Assembly: GCA_034769895.1 (NCBI GenBank) | Contig: CM068373.1 | Span: 432,865,080-432,929,079 of the forward strand | Direction: 5' to 3' | DNA: 64,000 bases | Source: Magicicada septendecula | Lineage: Eukaryota; Arthropoda; Insecta; Hemiptera; Cicadidae | Shown here: one piece after another, positions 50,356 to 60,530 of the stretch | How the letters are laid out: the number at the start of each line of letters is the position of its first letter | Position numbering within the stretch: position 1 is the stretch's first letter | Notes under the pieces: generated by a model | Told to the model about the DNA's origin: nothing | The model's input: only the letters and a program-made list of their open reading frames with translations | The model's database searches: none | Made by a program: the position numbers and the translations under genes

Positions 50356-50882
50356 TGTTAGGACGGTCTAACCGATCGTCGTATGGTACAGTGGAAAAGA
50401 AAATACAAGACACCAATTAAGTCACTAATCACCAGCTTTAATTATCACAATTAAACAGTTTGTAATCAACAAGATAGTCTCTCACAACAAATCAAATAAA
50501 AATTATTCACACTCAATAAAAATGTCAACTAATATAAAACACGATTGTATTACAATTGTCTCGCACAATTATAAAACAAATTTTTTTCACTAATAACCTC
50601 TTGAACGTACGGAGTAATCGCTCGACAATAACTCGCAACTCAAACTATTCTGAACGTCGCTTATTACTTGTATTTATACCCTGCCGAAAATCCAGAAACA
50701 TCCAACTACGCATTAACAATAAAGGAAAACATTAGAGCGTTATTCATTGCGGCCTTGACACAATGCGTGCGGCTTCTGACATAGTCTAGTTAATACGTTG
50801 AGAATCACGTAGACACACACATTATAGCCGGATTCCACTCGAACATTCGATAAACTTGTAGAACGATCCGTATTACGTAACA
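50356..50882 (+). repeat. L1-family LTR-like repeat, copy e
   Basis: 527 bp, TGTTAGGACGGTC ... TTACGTAACA. Flanks GTAG (50352-50355) and ATAG (50883-50886) are a 4-bp duplication with one mismatch. One of the better-preserved copies and useful as a reference for the family. Confidence 0.75.
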
Positions 50883-51344
50883 ATAGCTTAACTGTCAGAC
50901 TAGGCAGTATTGGCATATATGTTGATACAACAGAACATGGATGTAGTTTTCTATTCTGTATTCAGTAGTCGTACACACCTCTGTGGGCACGACAGTAGAC
51001 CGTTGGGTTCCGTGCGTTTATGCGTTTCTGTTTGGCACACACGCTTTGCACAACCAGTACATTACTACAGTCTGAGTGTTGGCTCACACAATCGTGATAG
51101 GCTATTTGTTTGGCACGACTATAAATAACAGTTGTGTGACGTATATGCCGTGATGTCACGTGAATGTACAATGAAAGCGCGTCGCAAACGGCTTTGCGCT
51201 GTAGTAGTTGCAGTAGAATATTGGGATTTGAGTGAGCCGCAAATAATCGTTTTTTGAATAACATGTCTGACGGCATCCAGGCCACTTATAATGACAAATA
51301 ATAAATATATTTACCTTATTTCCTGTCTCGTGACCACATATATA
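50883..51344. other. Spacer without recognised gene
   Basis: Overlapping open frames on both strands (50910-51128 plus, 51285-50962 minus) show no domain. Confidence 0.45.
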
Positions 51345-51735
51345 ACGCAATGAATTATAATTGACGCGTTTCGAGACTATGTCTCGTCATCAGAATATTA
51401 AAATTTTATCACTCAATGAGATCGTTAAAAAATTTTATAAACGTTTCGTTGAGCACACTACAAAGCATAATGTAAAGGATTTGACAACACAATCTTGTAT
51501 AAAGTCTAACTACGCTCGTCATCTTATACAGGAGAACCATAATTATACAAGCTTTGACACCAATTTGAAACCCTTACATGTCTGTGGTAAAGGCACTTAT
51601 TTAAATGCACGTGAATAATTTGAAATATATAGAGCACATAATGACAAATACTACCGTAATTTCATATTAAACGACCACTTACATTTCAAGTCGAATCCAT
51701 TATATGACACAGCACTAAAATTTATCTGTAACTGA
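51345..51735 (+). pseudogene. Penelope-like element fragment: GIY-YIG C-terminus
   Basis: Plus-strand reading has KSNYARHLIQENHNY, then NTNFKAIH-like LKPLHVCGKGTYLNARE, a stop at 51616-51618, then FEIYRAHND, LNDHLHFKSNPLYDTAL and a terminal stop at 51733-51735. This is the same protein segment as 25150-25408 and the same family. It is preceded by an inverted pLTR piece containing a hammerhead-like core on the opposite strand, so like the 24827-25707 insertion it is a 5-prime truncated copy with an inverted pLTR. No pLTR is recognised on its right side. Confidence 0.8.
51363..51393 (-). ncRNA. Hammerhead-like ribozyme core
   Basis: Minus strand: CTGATGA, stem II GAGAC/GTCTC with a short loop, GAAACGCGTC. 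AATATT before the core and AATTAT after the GUC triplet can form a 3-bp stem I. Minimal stem III as in Penelope ribozymes. Stem II sequence differs from the 25580 copy while pairing is kept, which supports a real fold. Confidence 0.72.
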
Positions 51736-51739
51736 TATC

Positions 51740-52193
51740 AATAAGTGTCCGGCCGGCTTTCATCGAGTGCGCACTCGCTTCACATAAATGCTTATATGAT
51801 TTGGTTTCGATTTTGTTAATCGTTTTTTGTTTGTAATCACAAGTAATTGACAATCACTTTATGCCAGGTAAATCAGTATAACTTTTGAGTGAAAATTTCA
51901 TTAAACACACATACGAGAGTTACTTATATTTGGTCAACAACATAAACTGTTGATGAAATATAGCAAAATGTTTTAACTTTGCAAAGTTTACAAAACTCAA
52001 ACGAGTGTAAGTAACGACTGTACAATGACGGTTATTTGAATTTCAGTTTCTCTCTCTCTCTTTCTCTCTCTTTCTCTTTGTCTTTTCCTGTATCTGTCTC
52101 TGTCAAAAGGTTTTGTGACTACAATTTTAGTAGTAAAAATTATCAAGTTCTTTGATCAAGACTGCTATGGTTAACAAGCTTTCTTGAACAAGA
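51740..52193. other. AT-rich spacer with TC microsatellite
   Basis: A TC/TTTC microsatellite lies at 52046-52080; otherwise nothing recognised. Confidence 0.55.
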
Positions 52194-52197
52194 ATAT

Positions 52198-52485
52198 TGT
52201 TGCGACGGTCTCAATGATTGTCGTATGCTACAGTAAAAAAACAAAATACAGGACACCAATTAAACCGCTAATAACCAGCTTTGATTATCACAATTAATGA
52301 TTTGTAATCATAGTCTCTTACAACAATTCAGGTAAAAATTGTCCACACGCAATAACATGCGCACCTCAAGTGTTCTTGAACACTGGAACCTAATTTTGAG
52401 CGTCCTTGACTGAGACAACACCTTCTACACTGGTCCGGGTGGGGGTAGAGAATGTTCTGGGCTCTTCCATACGATTCTTGCTACA
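52198..52485 (+). repeat. L1-family LTR-like repeat, copy f (internally deleted, with TSD)
   Basis: Starts TGTTGCGACGGTC and ends GCTACA, flanked on both sides by ATAT (52194-52197, 52486-52489). Only 288 bp: the first ~190 bp align with the family up to CACACGCAATAA, then a ~240-bp internal section is missing. Confidence 0.7.
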
Positions 52486-52489
52486 ATAT

Positions 52490-52827
52490 TAATTATCTGC
52501 AAAAAATCATGAGTAGGGGTACCGAATAACCAATCAGATTACAAGAATTCAGTTGACGGCAATATCGTTAGGTGAATAGATAAGTCTCTCTTGGTAATCT
52601 GATTGTTTACGAATTTACTGCAACATTTGTTGAATTCGACAGTTCAAACTCCTACCAAAGCTTTAATCTACGGTTACACGTGTAAACAGAAGTATTATTT
52701 AATTATACATATTGGGCAATATCAACGTACCCAAATCATAACACTTAACTATAATAATATAAAAAAGTAGGGGATAGGCTATTTACAGTAGTCGTATATG
52801 CAACTAAACTATCACGTCGTTATGAAC
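52490..52827. other. AT-rich spacer
   Basis: Nothing recognised. Confidence 0.5.
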
Positions 52828-52940
52828 ATGCATAAATACATACATACATACATACATACATGCATACATACATTCATACATACATGCATACATACATAAT
52901 ACATACATACATACATACATACATACATACATACATACAT
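52828..52940 (+). repeat. CATA tetranucleotide microsatellite
   Basis: About 27 imperfect CATA units with occasional GCATA and TTCATA variants. On the minus strand it reads as a repetitive MYVC peptide, which is an artefact. Confidence 0.95.
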
Positions 52941-53419
52941 CCTTGGGTCTACAGCCCAGCTTGTGTTTCGTAATTCTTTTTGCCGTACGTTCGTCATCCA
53001 TTCTCTGAACGTGTCCTGCCCATCTTAATGTATTAATTTTGGCAAATCAGACAACTGTAGTGCCATTTTAATTCTACTTAACATATAAATAATAATAAAC
53101 GTGTTATTAATTTTTGTTCGTCTATTGTAAAATTAAAAATTAATTTTGATTTCGACGGCCTGAACTTTGAGGCGTTGCTCTACCTGAACGTTTGAATATA
53201 ATTTTTTAATTTTTTCCTTGACTCTACAATGATGTCTGGTATTAATGAAACGTTCCAATTTTGACATGATAATGTCTTTTGGCTGGCCATCATTTGAAAA
53301 TTTCTGTAACGCTGTAAACTGTAACGCATCACGCTGCATGACGTCATTCTTGCGTGACGTCATTGGGATTGTTGTAAATAAACGTTTGTTTTGATACGTC
53401 GCAATATATATAATGTGTT
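52941..53419. other. Unassigned stretch upstream of the long hairpin
   Basis: A minus-strand open frame of 76 codons (53363-53133) is Lys/Arg-rich and could form a helix, but I recognise no family. The words CATGATAATGTCTTTTGGC at 53265-53283 echo the hairpin arm downstream. Two perfect TGACGTCA palindromes are listed separately. Confidence 0.4.
53339..53362. promoter_or_regulatory. Two TGACGTCA (CRE/ATF-type) palindromes
   Basis: Perfect 8-bp palindromes at 53339-53346 and 53355-53362, 16 bp apart. TGACGTCA is the full cAMP-response element bound by CREB/ATF bZIP factors. With no promoter or gene identified nearby, function is only a possibility. Confidence 0.35.
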
Positions 53420-53619
53420 AAAAATTCAAGTACCGTCTGCCTAGTGGCAAAAGCTAAAGAGCATGATAATGTCTTTCGGCCGCCAGCTAAACGCAACATT
53501 ATTATGGTTACTGACTGACTGATTGTTTCCTTTCTGCAAATGTTGCGTTTAGCTGGCGGCCGAAAGACATTATCATGCTCTTTAGCTTTTGCCACTAGGC
53601 AGACGGTACTTGAATTTTT
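53420..53619. repeat. Perfect 81-bp inverted repeat (long hairpin)
   Basis: Arms 53420-53500 and 53539-53619 are exact reverse complements over all 81 bases, with a 38-bp loop. The arms contain a GC-rich TTTCGGCCGCCAGCT section, unusual for this window. An RNA copy would be a near-ideal Dicer-2 substrate. It could alternatively be a fold-back element or an inverted duplication from replication template switching. No target duplication is evident. Confidence 0.9.
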
Positions 53620-53821
53620 TATTTCGGTTATATATTGTTTGTTTTCATTTTGTTCTATAAGTTTGTTTATTATTATGTCAATTGTTTTCATAAACAAATT
53701 AGAAGGATATTATAAATACCTTACGTGTTTGCTTGTTATCCACAACACTATCACCATAAACTTTATATACGACAAGTCAAAATTTGAAAATATTTTTGTA
53801 AGATGCAAGTGGAATTTATAT

Positions 53822-54375
53822 TGTTACAACGGTCTAATTGATCAGTGGAAAACAAAATAAAAGACACCAAAAATCACTAATAACCAGGTTTATTTATGAC
53901 AATTAAACAGTTTGTAATCAACAAGATAGTCTCTTACAACAAATCAAATAAAAATTGTTCACACGCAATAAAATGTCAAATAATATAAAACACATTTGTG
54001 TTACAATTGTCCCGCATGATTATAAAACACATAACACTTCGCCACAACACTTCGAACCGCACTGTGTAAACACCACTCAAGTGCACTGTGCAATCGCCCG
54101 ACAATAACTGAAAACTAAGCAGCAGGTGTGGGCTATTTATAGTCTCCAGTGTTCCATAATATGCGTTCCGAACAACGAAAATTCTAGAGGACACTTCAGC
54201 ACGACCTTCGCAGAAACACGCGCCGCTGGGATAATAGAAAAGCTTCTAGAACGACACCGTCAAACGCACGAGACCTTCCGCATTAAGTAATACTGCTTCA
54301 CATGTCAAGCGTCACGTACGCATTACAGCTGCGGGAATAGAGTAGAACAACGTTCTCCAATATAGCAGAACAACA
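53822..54375 (+). repeat. L1-family LTR-like repeat, copy g (solo LTR with TSD)
   Basis: 554 bp, TGTTACAACGGTC ... GAACAACA, flanked by exact ATAT duplications (53818-53821, 54376-54379). It shares the first ~200 bp closely with copy e (AGTTTGTAATCAACAAGATAG block) and has a TATTTATAG box near 54133. Clean ends and duplication make it the best evidence that the family is an LTR. Confidence 0.82.
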
Positions 54376-54379
54376 ATAT

Positions 54380-55430
54380 TGTTTGTTAGAAATAATGTTT
54401 GGAAACATCATAAAACTCATACTCTTACATCTCACAATAAGCATGAATAATTCTTAAAACAAGTCAAATACTTATTCTGATGGAGATTACATAGACTAAA
54501 ATACACTAAAATCTAGCAACGTAACAGTATTCCCGTTTGCCTTGCATAGACGTAATACGAATTTCAGCGTGGATACACAGTTTACGGGCGGCAATAACCC
54601 CTGTGGTCCAGTTTACTAGCCTGTGAATGTAATTGTGTCTGTAATGAATCCAGCAGGTTTCGTAAAGCGTTTCCGACCCATTGTTCATGTAGCACCGTGT
54701 TTCGGACCGTTTGTCGTTAATATAGGTAGGCTAATGAACTGCAAACAGCACTCTGTATCTCAGCGTTTTCCTTGCAGCAATTAGTAGCCGATTTTCTCCA
54801 CATCACAAAGTTCACTTTACCACTGTACATTCTAGGTACTAACAGAAGGTAGAGAAACGTAATTACTACGGTGCGTGTTTTTATGAACTAAATGTAGTTA
54901 AATAAAATTAACTCACTACCGACTCGGAACTTAAACTTTTTATGGGTATAAACGTAAAATTTTACTTTACAGCCTGAACCGGTTTTCGCTTTTAAAAAGC
55001 TTCTTCAGAGGCTGCCGTTGGGAGCACTGTCCGTCTTGCTGTTGGCGACGGTATCGACTTTTGAAAGATCGATATTGTGTGTGTGGGGTGTGATATGTTC
55101 AAATAATGCGTGTGATTTGACTTGTGTCTGTTTGTTTAGGATGTCGTTGTTATGCATTTTCGTGTGTTTGTATGTTATAACATGGACATCTACATGTACA
55201 CAAAAAAGGTCGAAAACTCGACACTATAGAACAATTGGAAATATTGTTCCAGAGTTTTACGTTTTCACCAAACTCTCTACGTTTTGGTGCATACCGTAGC
55301 GTTACGTACTTTCCTACAAACGAAAGTGTAATATAAACATACGTGACAATGTGTTTGTCCAAAAGAAGAAGAAATAAAATATACAAAATATACTTCGAAG
55401 GCTTATACGGCAGGACTCAATGTTATTGAA
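54380..55430. other. Anonymous region with a Penelope-type end signature
   Basis: At 54976-55012 the minus strand reads CTGAAGAAGC, a short hairpin, then GCGAAAACCGGTT, resembling pLTR ends as at 32-62. The 93-codon frame at 55018-55299 has a signal-peptide-like hydrophobic start but no domain. Otherwise nothing recognised. Confidence 0.4.
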
Positions 55431-55560
55431 ATCCATTCTCGGTTTGTTAAGCCGTGGTCCATTGTTTTCTACAGTCGTTTCGGCAGTACAATCGACTGCC
55501 ATCATCAGTCTAAAAACAGCCCGGAAATGGATTTTTATAAAATATGCAAGTTTAATACAA
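55431..55560 (-). repeat. Penelope-type pLTR remnant
   Basis: Contains the hammerhead-like core at 55470-55508 and, downstream of it on the minus strand, GTAGAAAACAATGGACCACGG, which matches the GTAGAAAACATTGGACTACGG block of units U1 and U2 at 40431 and 43971. So the same pLTR family occurs alone here and inside the Helentron-like units. Confidence 0.6.
55470..55508 (-). ncRNA. Hammerhead-like ribozyme core with GUA triplet
   Basis: Minus strand: CTGATGA, stem II GGCAGT/ACTGCC with a 7-nt loop, GAAAC, a 4-nt loop, then GTA as the possible cleavage triplet. GTTTT upstream can pair with AAAAC downstream as a 5-bp stem I. Among the six cores here this has the most complete pairing. Confidence 0.65.
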
Positions 55561-56214
55561 AGCAAAATCTGTGTTATGTAGAAAATGATTAAATCTCTAA
55601 TTAAAGGATTTACAGCAGCTCTCTCGTAGATTTGTTTTGTCTAAAACGCGCTACGTAATGTTACGTATTATTTATTTTCCAGTATCACACATTTGAAGTG
55701 TACTAAACCGATTGATTTGTTACACATTTATAGAACAGTAATTGTGAGATAGAAATTAAATTCGCTTAATTAGGCTTAGAGTAGAAGATTTATTATACCG
55801 GCGGGTAGAATTAATTGTTTCGAACCTTTCATATCCTGCGGCTGTTAAGCTAAGCTTGGATTAACGCAGTAAAATACCCCACAGAGCGAAGTCGATTCTG
55901 TTATAGAGTTCTCCTATACGTGTGTAAACCGAGCTCCATATAACCACGCACAGCCTTATAGTTTTACTAGGATTTCAAGTTGTACGTAATTGTGGAGTCA
56001 ATATAACATAACCTGGTTACATGTTACGAGTTAATTTTTTTTTTTGTCTCTATTACTAGTTTAATTTTAATTAACCGTTTGAATTTATTATGAGTTATGA
56101 GTGAGTAAACCTTTACGACAACACTTAATTCAGGCCATAAAGAGTTTATATAGACACACCGCGATAATCATAGACGACGGAGAAGAATCTATCCCGAATG
56201 AAAGAAACACCAAA
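55561..56214. other. AT-rich spacer
   Basis: Nothing recognised. Confidence 0.5.
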
Positions 56215-57190
56215 GCGTAGTACAAGGTTGCTGTCAGGTTGTTGTCTGTCACCACTAGTTTTTAACCTTTATCTAGATGATCTGAAAAAAAATTAAAAGA
56301 CATGTTTGAAATGGTATCCAAGTCACTTATTGACAAAAATATTATAAATATTTTTATATATATTTATATATTACTTTATATAAATATTATACAGATTTTG
56401 AAAAAAATTGAAAGCCATATCTCCTGACGGTATTAAAATCCACCGTAATAAAAGCTTTGAAAACCATTCTTTTTTGCGAATGACAAAGCTATATTTGTCA
56501 CTTCAGAAGACGACCTCCAGAGAGCATTATACATTTTACATTAAATGGAAAAGGAATATAAGTGTAACACATCTGAGTCAAAGACAAAAGTAAGGGCCTT
56601 TATAGGAAATAAACCGGTTCGGACCAAAATATGCTTAGACAACACATGCACAGAACAAGTAAGACAATTCAACATACTGGGACGTTACATTACTTATGAT
56701 AAAGATAAAGGTACAGAAAATATAGTGACAAATTTCACAAAAATGTGTGAACGATTTGGAGATCGTTGGAAAATAAATGTACAAAAGAAACCGAAATAAA
56801 ATTTTATAAAACAATAATGTTTTATAAATATGTTTCTCCACTACTGTATGTTTCTAAAACTTGGGTCATAACGAAAAAAATATGAACAGAAATACAAACA
56901 GCAGGAATAAAATTTCTGAGATCTGTTAAAAGGTGTAATATACGAGGTCATATAAGAAATGAGGAGATAAGAAGTGAGAAGTGAGTTAGATATTTTTGCA
57001 GTTAATAAATTATTAAAAATACAGAAGAAAATACATATATAGAATAGCAGAAAGTAGAATACCGAAGATTGCTAAAGATTACAACCCTAGATTCATGAGA
57101 AAAGTTGGTAGACCTAAGGAAAAGTAGACTGTGGAATAGGTGCAGGGCGCTAAAACCTAAAACCGTTAAGATGATAATGATGATGACTGA
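56215..57190 (+). pseudogene. Non-LTR retrotransposon reverse transcriptase, fragment D
   Basis: Plus-strand reading gives SGCCLSPLVFNLYLDDL (about 56233-56283) and then SEDDLQRALYIL. SKTKVRAFIGNKPVRTKI and EQVRQFNILGRYITYDKDKG follow, in an 84-codon open stretch (56545-56799). The reading ends with a degenerate KFYKTM..KYVSPLLY..KTWV tail and a GRPKE(K)-type end near 57120. Same domain order as fragment A but a different subfamily. The FADD box lies in a decayed stretch and cannot be read. The 5-prime half and endonuclease are missing; stops and shifts abound. It ends in a GATGATAAT repeat-like tail near 57170-57190, typical of RTE 3-prime ends. Confidence 0.75.
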
Positions 57191-57756
57191 GAAAAATAAT
57201 ACTTTCTATAGTACTTCGTACTTTATGTTTTTCTAATACAATAAAAATGTCCTTTGTCTAAAGTCTTGTAGAGTAAAATTACAATTTGCTGTCTTAATAA
57301 CTTCTACAAATACGGCACAACTAAACGATTAGTTAAGCAACGAGATCGTTATTCTTGATTTGTAAAGTACAGCATCATTTTAACTTAACCCATCAGTAGT
57401 GAATAAATAAGTAACTGTGTTAATGGTTAAAGAAAGTAAGTGAGTACAAAACTTTCTACTAAGTAAAGTAGTTTATTTAATTCATCAAATGGAGATAAAA
57501 GTTCTACTCAGTAATGAGTAAATTTATTCAGTACTTTGAAGATAAAAGCTGGCGTAGTTTAAAACTACTTAAGGGATTTGCTAACATTTTCTATAGAAGT
57601 GTTAAATTTACGTTTCAACAAAAACAATAAAAAATACTGATATCAGCTTACAAAGTGTCTTGTTACATCCGTTTACAATAATAATTATACAATTAAATTT
57701 TTGAAATATTTTTCTTACGACAATATTTCTAATAAAATTTCTAAAAAAATAAAAAT
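57191..57756. other. AT-rich spacer
   Basis: Nothing recognised. Confidence 0.5.
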
Positions 57757-58681
57757 GATATGCCAATTAGACCGTTAGTTAATTTCACCACAGCGCCAGG
57801 GTTCCGTACAGCTAAGAAATTAGTAAAGATCATTAAGGACAATTTAACTATAGAAAACAACCACACTGTCAAAAATGTAACTGATTTTATACGTAAAGTT
57901 AATAATATCAAATTATTTCCTAATTATAAATTAGTGTCCCTCGATACCGTCAATTTGTATACAAATATTCCAATAAACGATACACTAAACATTCTAAGGG
58001 ACAATCTAATGAAATACAACAAATTAAACACTCAAGCAATAGATGAATTATTAAACCTACTTGAAGTTATTTTAAAGCAAAATTATTTTGAATTTGACGA
58101 CAGATTTTACAGTCAACGCGATAGATTGGCAATGGGTTCACCGCTATCAGGCCTTTTGGCAGATATTTATTTACATCATTACGAAAACACACACTTGTTT
58201 TCTAATAATAATCATAAGAAAAACATCATGTTCTAAGCACGATATGTTGATGATACATTCATAATATACAAGGGCACATTACGTCAAATAGAAAACTTTA
58301 AAAATCTTTTAAATAATATCAACAAACACATTCAATTTACATGAAAATAGAAACAGAAATAGATAACAAACTGAATTTTCTTGACTTAACCATCACCAAA
58401 TGTGATGATAAATTGAAATATAGTATATATAGAAACCCACTACCACAGATGTAACCTTACCTGCTGACTCACACCACCCATTCTCGCAGAAAATGGCGGC
58501 TTATAATTATTTCATACACAGGTTGTTAACGATACCTCTTAATGAAAATGATTTTAAGATTGAATTAAATATTATAAAACACATTGCTGTTGCCAGTGGT
58601 TACACATCTCCCATGGTTGATAACCTCCTTAAAAAGCATAGGCGTAGATTGTCAAAACCTCGAATGATAAAAGATAAGTAG
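57757..58681 (+). pseudogene. Penelope-like reverse transcriptase relic
   Basis: The longest well-preserved coding stretch in the window. From 57760 it reads MPIRPLVNFTTAPGFRTAKK, later LVSLDTVNLYTNIPINDTL (RT motif A; the catalytic Asp lies in SLDT) and QNYFEFDDRFYSQ. Motif B follows as LAMGSPLSGLLADIYLHHYE. A stop falls at 58234-58236, directly before the catalytic YVDDTF (58243-58260) in the same frame. Frameshifts near 58341 and 58441 separate the downstream RT/thumb sections KLNFLDLTITK and HHPFSQKMAAYNYF, and the thumb HRLLTIPLNE. The final block ends at the stop 58679-58681. The linker and GIY-YIG domain are absent. Catalytic residues are intact, so decay is recent; the stop and two shifts still prevent a full protein. 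Confidence 0.88.
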
Positions 58682-58854
58682 TGTAATAAATATATCAGTT
58701 AATATATATATTAATATATAACTGATAAATATTTTCATTTTATAAAACAGTGATGGCCTTAAGGTAAAGACAAATATTACTACTTTGGGCATTATGATTG
58801 AGATCATTTGTTTTGTCGTCTAACAACTGCTTAGCAAAATATAGTTTAAAATAT
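58682..58854. other. Short spacer
   Basis: Contains an AT-rich palindromic stretch around 58698-58730 (repeated TATATAT/ATTAATATA). Confidence 0.5.
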
Positions 58855-58872
58855 TCTTACGACGGTCTACTG

Positions 58873-58955
58873 TTTGTCGTATGGTGCAGAGGAAAACCAA
58901 ATACAAGACACTAATAAAGTAAATAAAAATAAAGCTTTAATTATAACAATTAAGA
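58873..58955 (+). repeat. 83-bp segment duplicated in inverse at 60012-60094
   Basis: Part of L1 copy h. Its exact reverse complement appears inside the transposase relic 1.1 kb downstream. Confidence 0.9.
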
Positions 58956-59711
58956 GTTTGAAATCAACAAATTATTCAACAAGATTATTCTCGTACAACA
59001 ATTCAAGTTAATCTGTCCACACAAATAATAATGTCAACTATAAAGAACTCCGCACTATAATCACTTTTTACTAATACTGTATACCACTTGAAACGCATTG
59101 TGTAAATCGCTCGACAATAACTCGAACCTCACTTGAATAAATCGCCACTTAAACTGGACTTAAGCGTCGCTGAATGCTTATATTTATAGAGGTTGTCAAC
59201 GATAGAGAAGCGTATGGCGCAGTGAAACACGAGAGTGAAGTAGTAGGGGGAGTGGGTATACCTACAGTCTGGCAACTTTATCTGAGTCCCCGGACGAAAT
59301 TCGAAGCTGAAGAGCCTCCCTTCGCCCTTCCAGTCCACATGTTACTCGAGCCACTCTATTTGTTGTCGCGCGAGCCAATAGGAGCTCGTTTCGTATGCTG
59401 TTCATGCAGCGCTGTCAGATACTACAATACGTTCATTCCATTCCAAGTCGCCCCACGGTAAAGGTCCGTAAGGCGAGCATTGTGGCATTCTTGTGGCTAC
59501 ATCACGCTCTGGTGTTGATTTACGGCAGTCTGACAACACTGCAGGCCAGGCGCTGGGTGTGACGTGCTGATGTGTTTCCAACAATGTCAGTTGTATTGCA
59601 TTCTTGCTTACTCTGCCTTAAAACCGAGTGTAATAGAAAGTGTATTTTTCTTTAAAGATTTATTTTAATATAATTAAGGAATATTTGGTTCATGAAAGTG
59701 TTCTTATTACA

Positions 59712-60530
59712 ATGTCCACTGACAAGAATAAAGTCGTTCATAGCCAGGGAAGAGAAATTGTGGCTAGTGTTATAGCTTTCTGCGATACTGAGAAAGAAAG
59801 TAATTCGTTTATCTTGCCAGTTACCCAAGCAACGAAGAGAGCTGCTGAAGCAACTGGCAAGTCGGTTAGTTTCATTAAGAAACTTAGAAGAGAACTTAAA
59901 GTGTCCCAGGAGGGTGGAACGAAATTAAACACCCCCGGGAAGAAACGAAATGTCGGAAAACGCATTGCTTTGGATGATATGAGCAAATGTATTTCGTAGA
60001 GATTGTTATAATCTTAATTGTTATAATTAAAGCTTTATTTTTATTTACTTTATTAGTGTCTTGTATTTGGTTTTCCTCTGCACCATACGACAAATTATTC
60101 GTAGAAAAGTACAGGAGTTTTATTCGGTAAAGAAACAAGTTGCGACCTTATGGAAACTGCGCGCGGTTCTACAAGAAGCTATACATTACGAAGGAAGCAA
60201 GGAACATCTTAGACAGACATTGCATGCAATCGGTTTTCGATTTAAGAAGTGTCAAAATAAAAAGGAAACTTCTCATGGAACGAAATGACATTGTGTTCAA
60301 GCGATCGTGTTACCTAAGAAGTCTGCGGGCAAATGACAAATTAGGGGAGAAGAAAAGACCTGTCATATACCTCGACGAAACTTACCTCCATCCGTCCTAT
60401 ACAGTTAAAAAGTGTTGGCAAGATGATGATACGGATGGCGTTTGAACATCTGATAGTGCCGGCCAAAGGTGGATTATTTATTGTTCATGCTGGCAGTGAG
60501 GAAGGTTTTGTCCCTGGTGCACTCTGCATT
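59712..60530 (+). pseudogene. IS630/Tc1-like DDE transposase, interrupted and truncated
   Basis: An open stretch begins at ATG 59712 (MSTDKNKVVHSQGREIVASV), preferred over the upstream ATG at 59640 because related insect proteins start here. A helix-turn-helix-like part, TKRAAEATGKSVSFIKKLRR, is followed by GKKRNVGKRIALDDMSKC. Coding is then broken by a 97-bp insertion (60001-60097). It resumes with IIRRKVQEFYSVKKQVATLW and KLRAVLQEA, then GFRFKKCQNK, LLMERNDIVFKRSCYLR and PVIYLDETYLHPSYTVKKCW, where YLDET holds the first catalytic Asp. After 60445 it continues in shifted frames (HAGSEEGFVPGAL) and stops near 60530. The second and third catalytic acidic residues are missing, so it cannot transpose. 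I recognise the family as common in insect genomes but cannot name it exactly. Confidence 0.78.
60001..60097 (-). repeat. 97-bp L1-derived patch inside the transposase
   Basis: Bases 60012-60094 are an exact reverse complement of 58873-58955. The patch is flanked by the same 8 bases TTCGTAGA (59993-60000 and 60098-60105), so the coding sequence is interrupted with duplication of the break site. The patch begins with an extra 11 bases (GATTGTTATAA) of unclear origin. Confidence 0.85.

Noticed and set aside
52804..53001. Repetitive MYVC open frame
   Set aside because: Translation of the CATA microsatellite.
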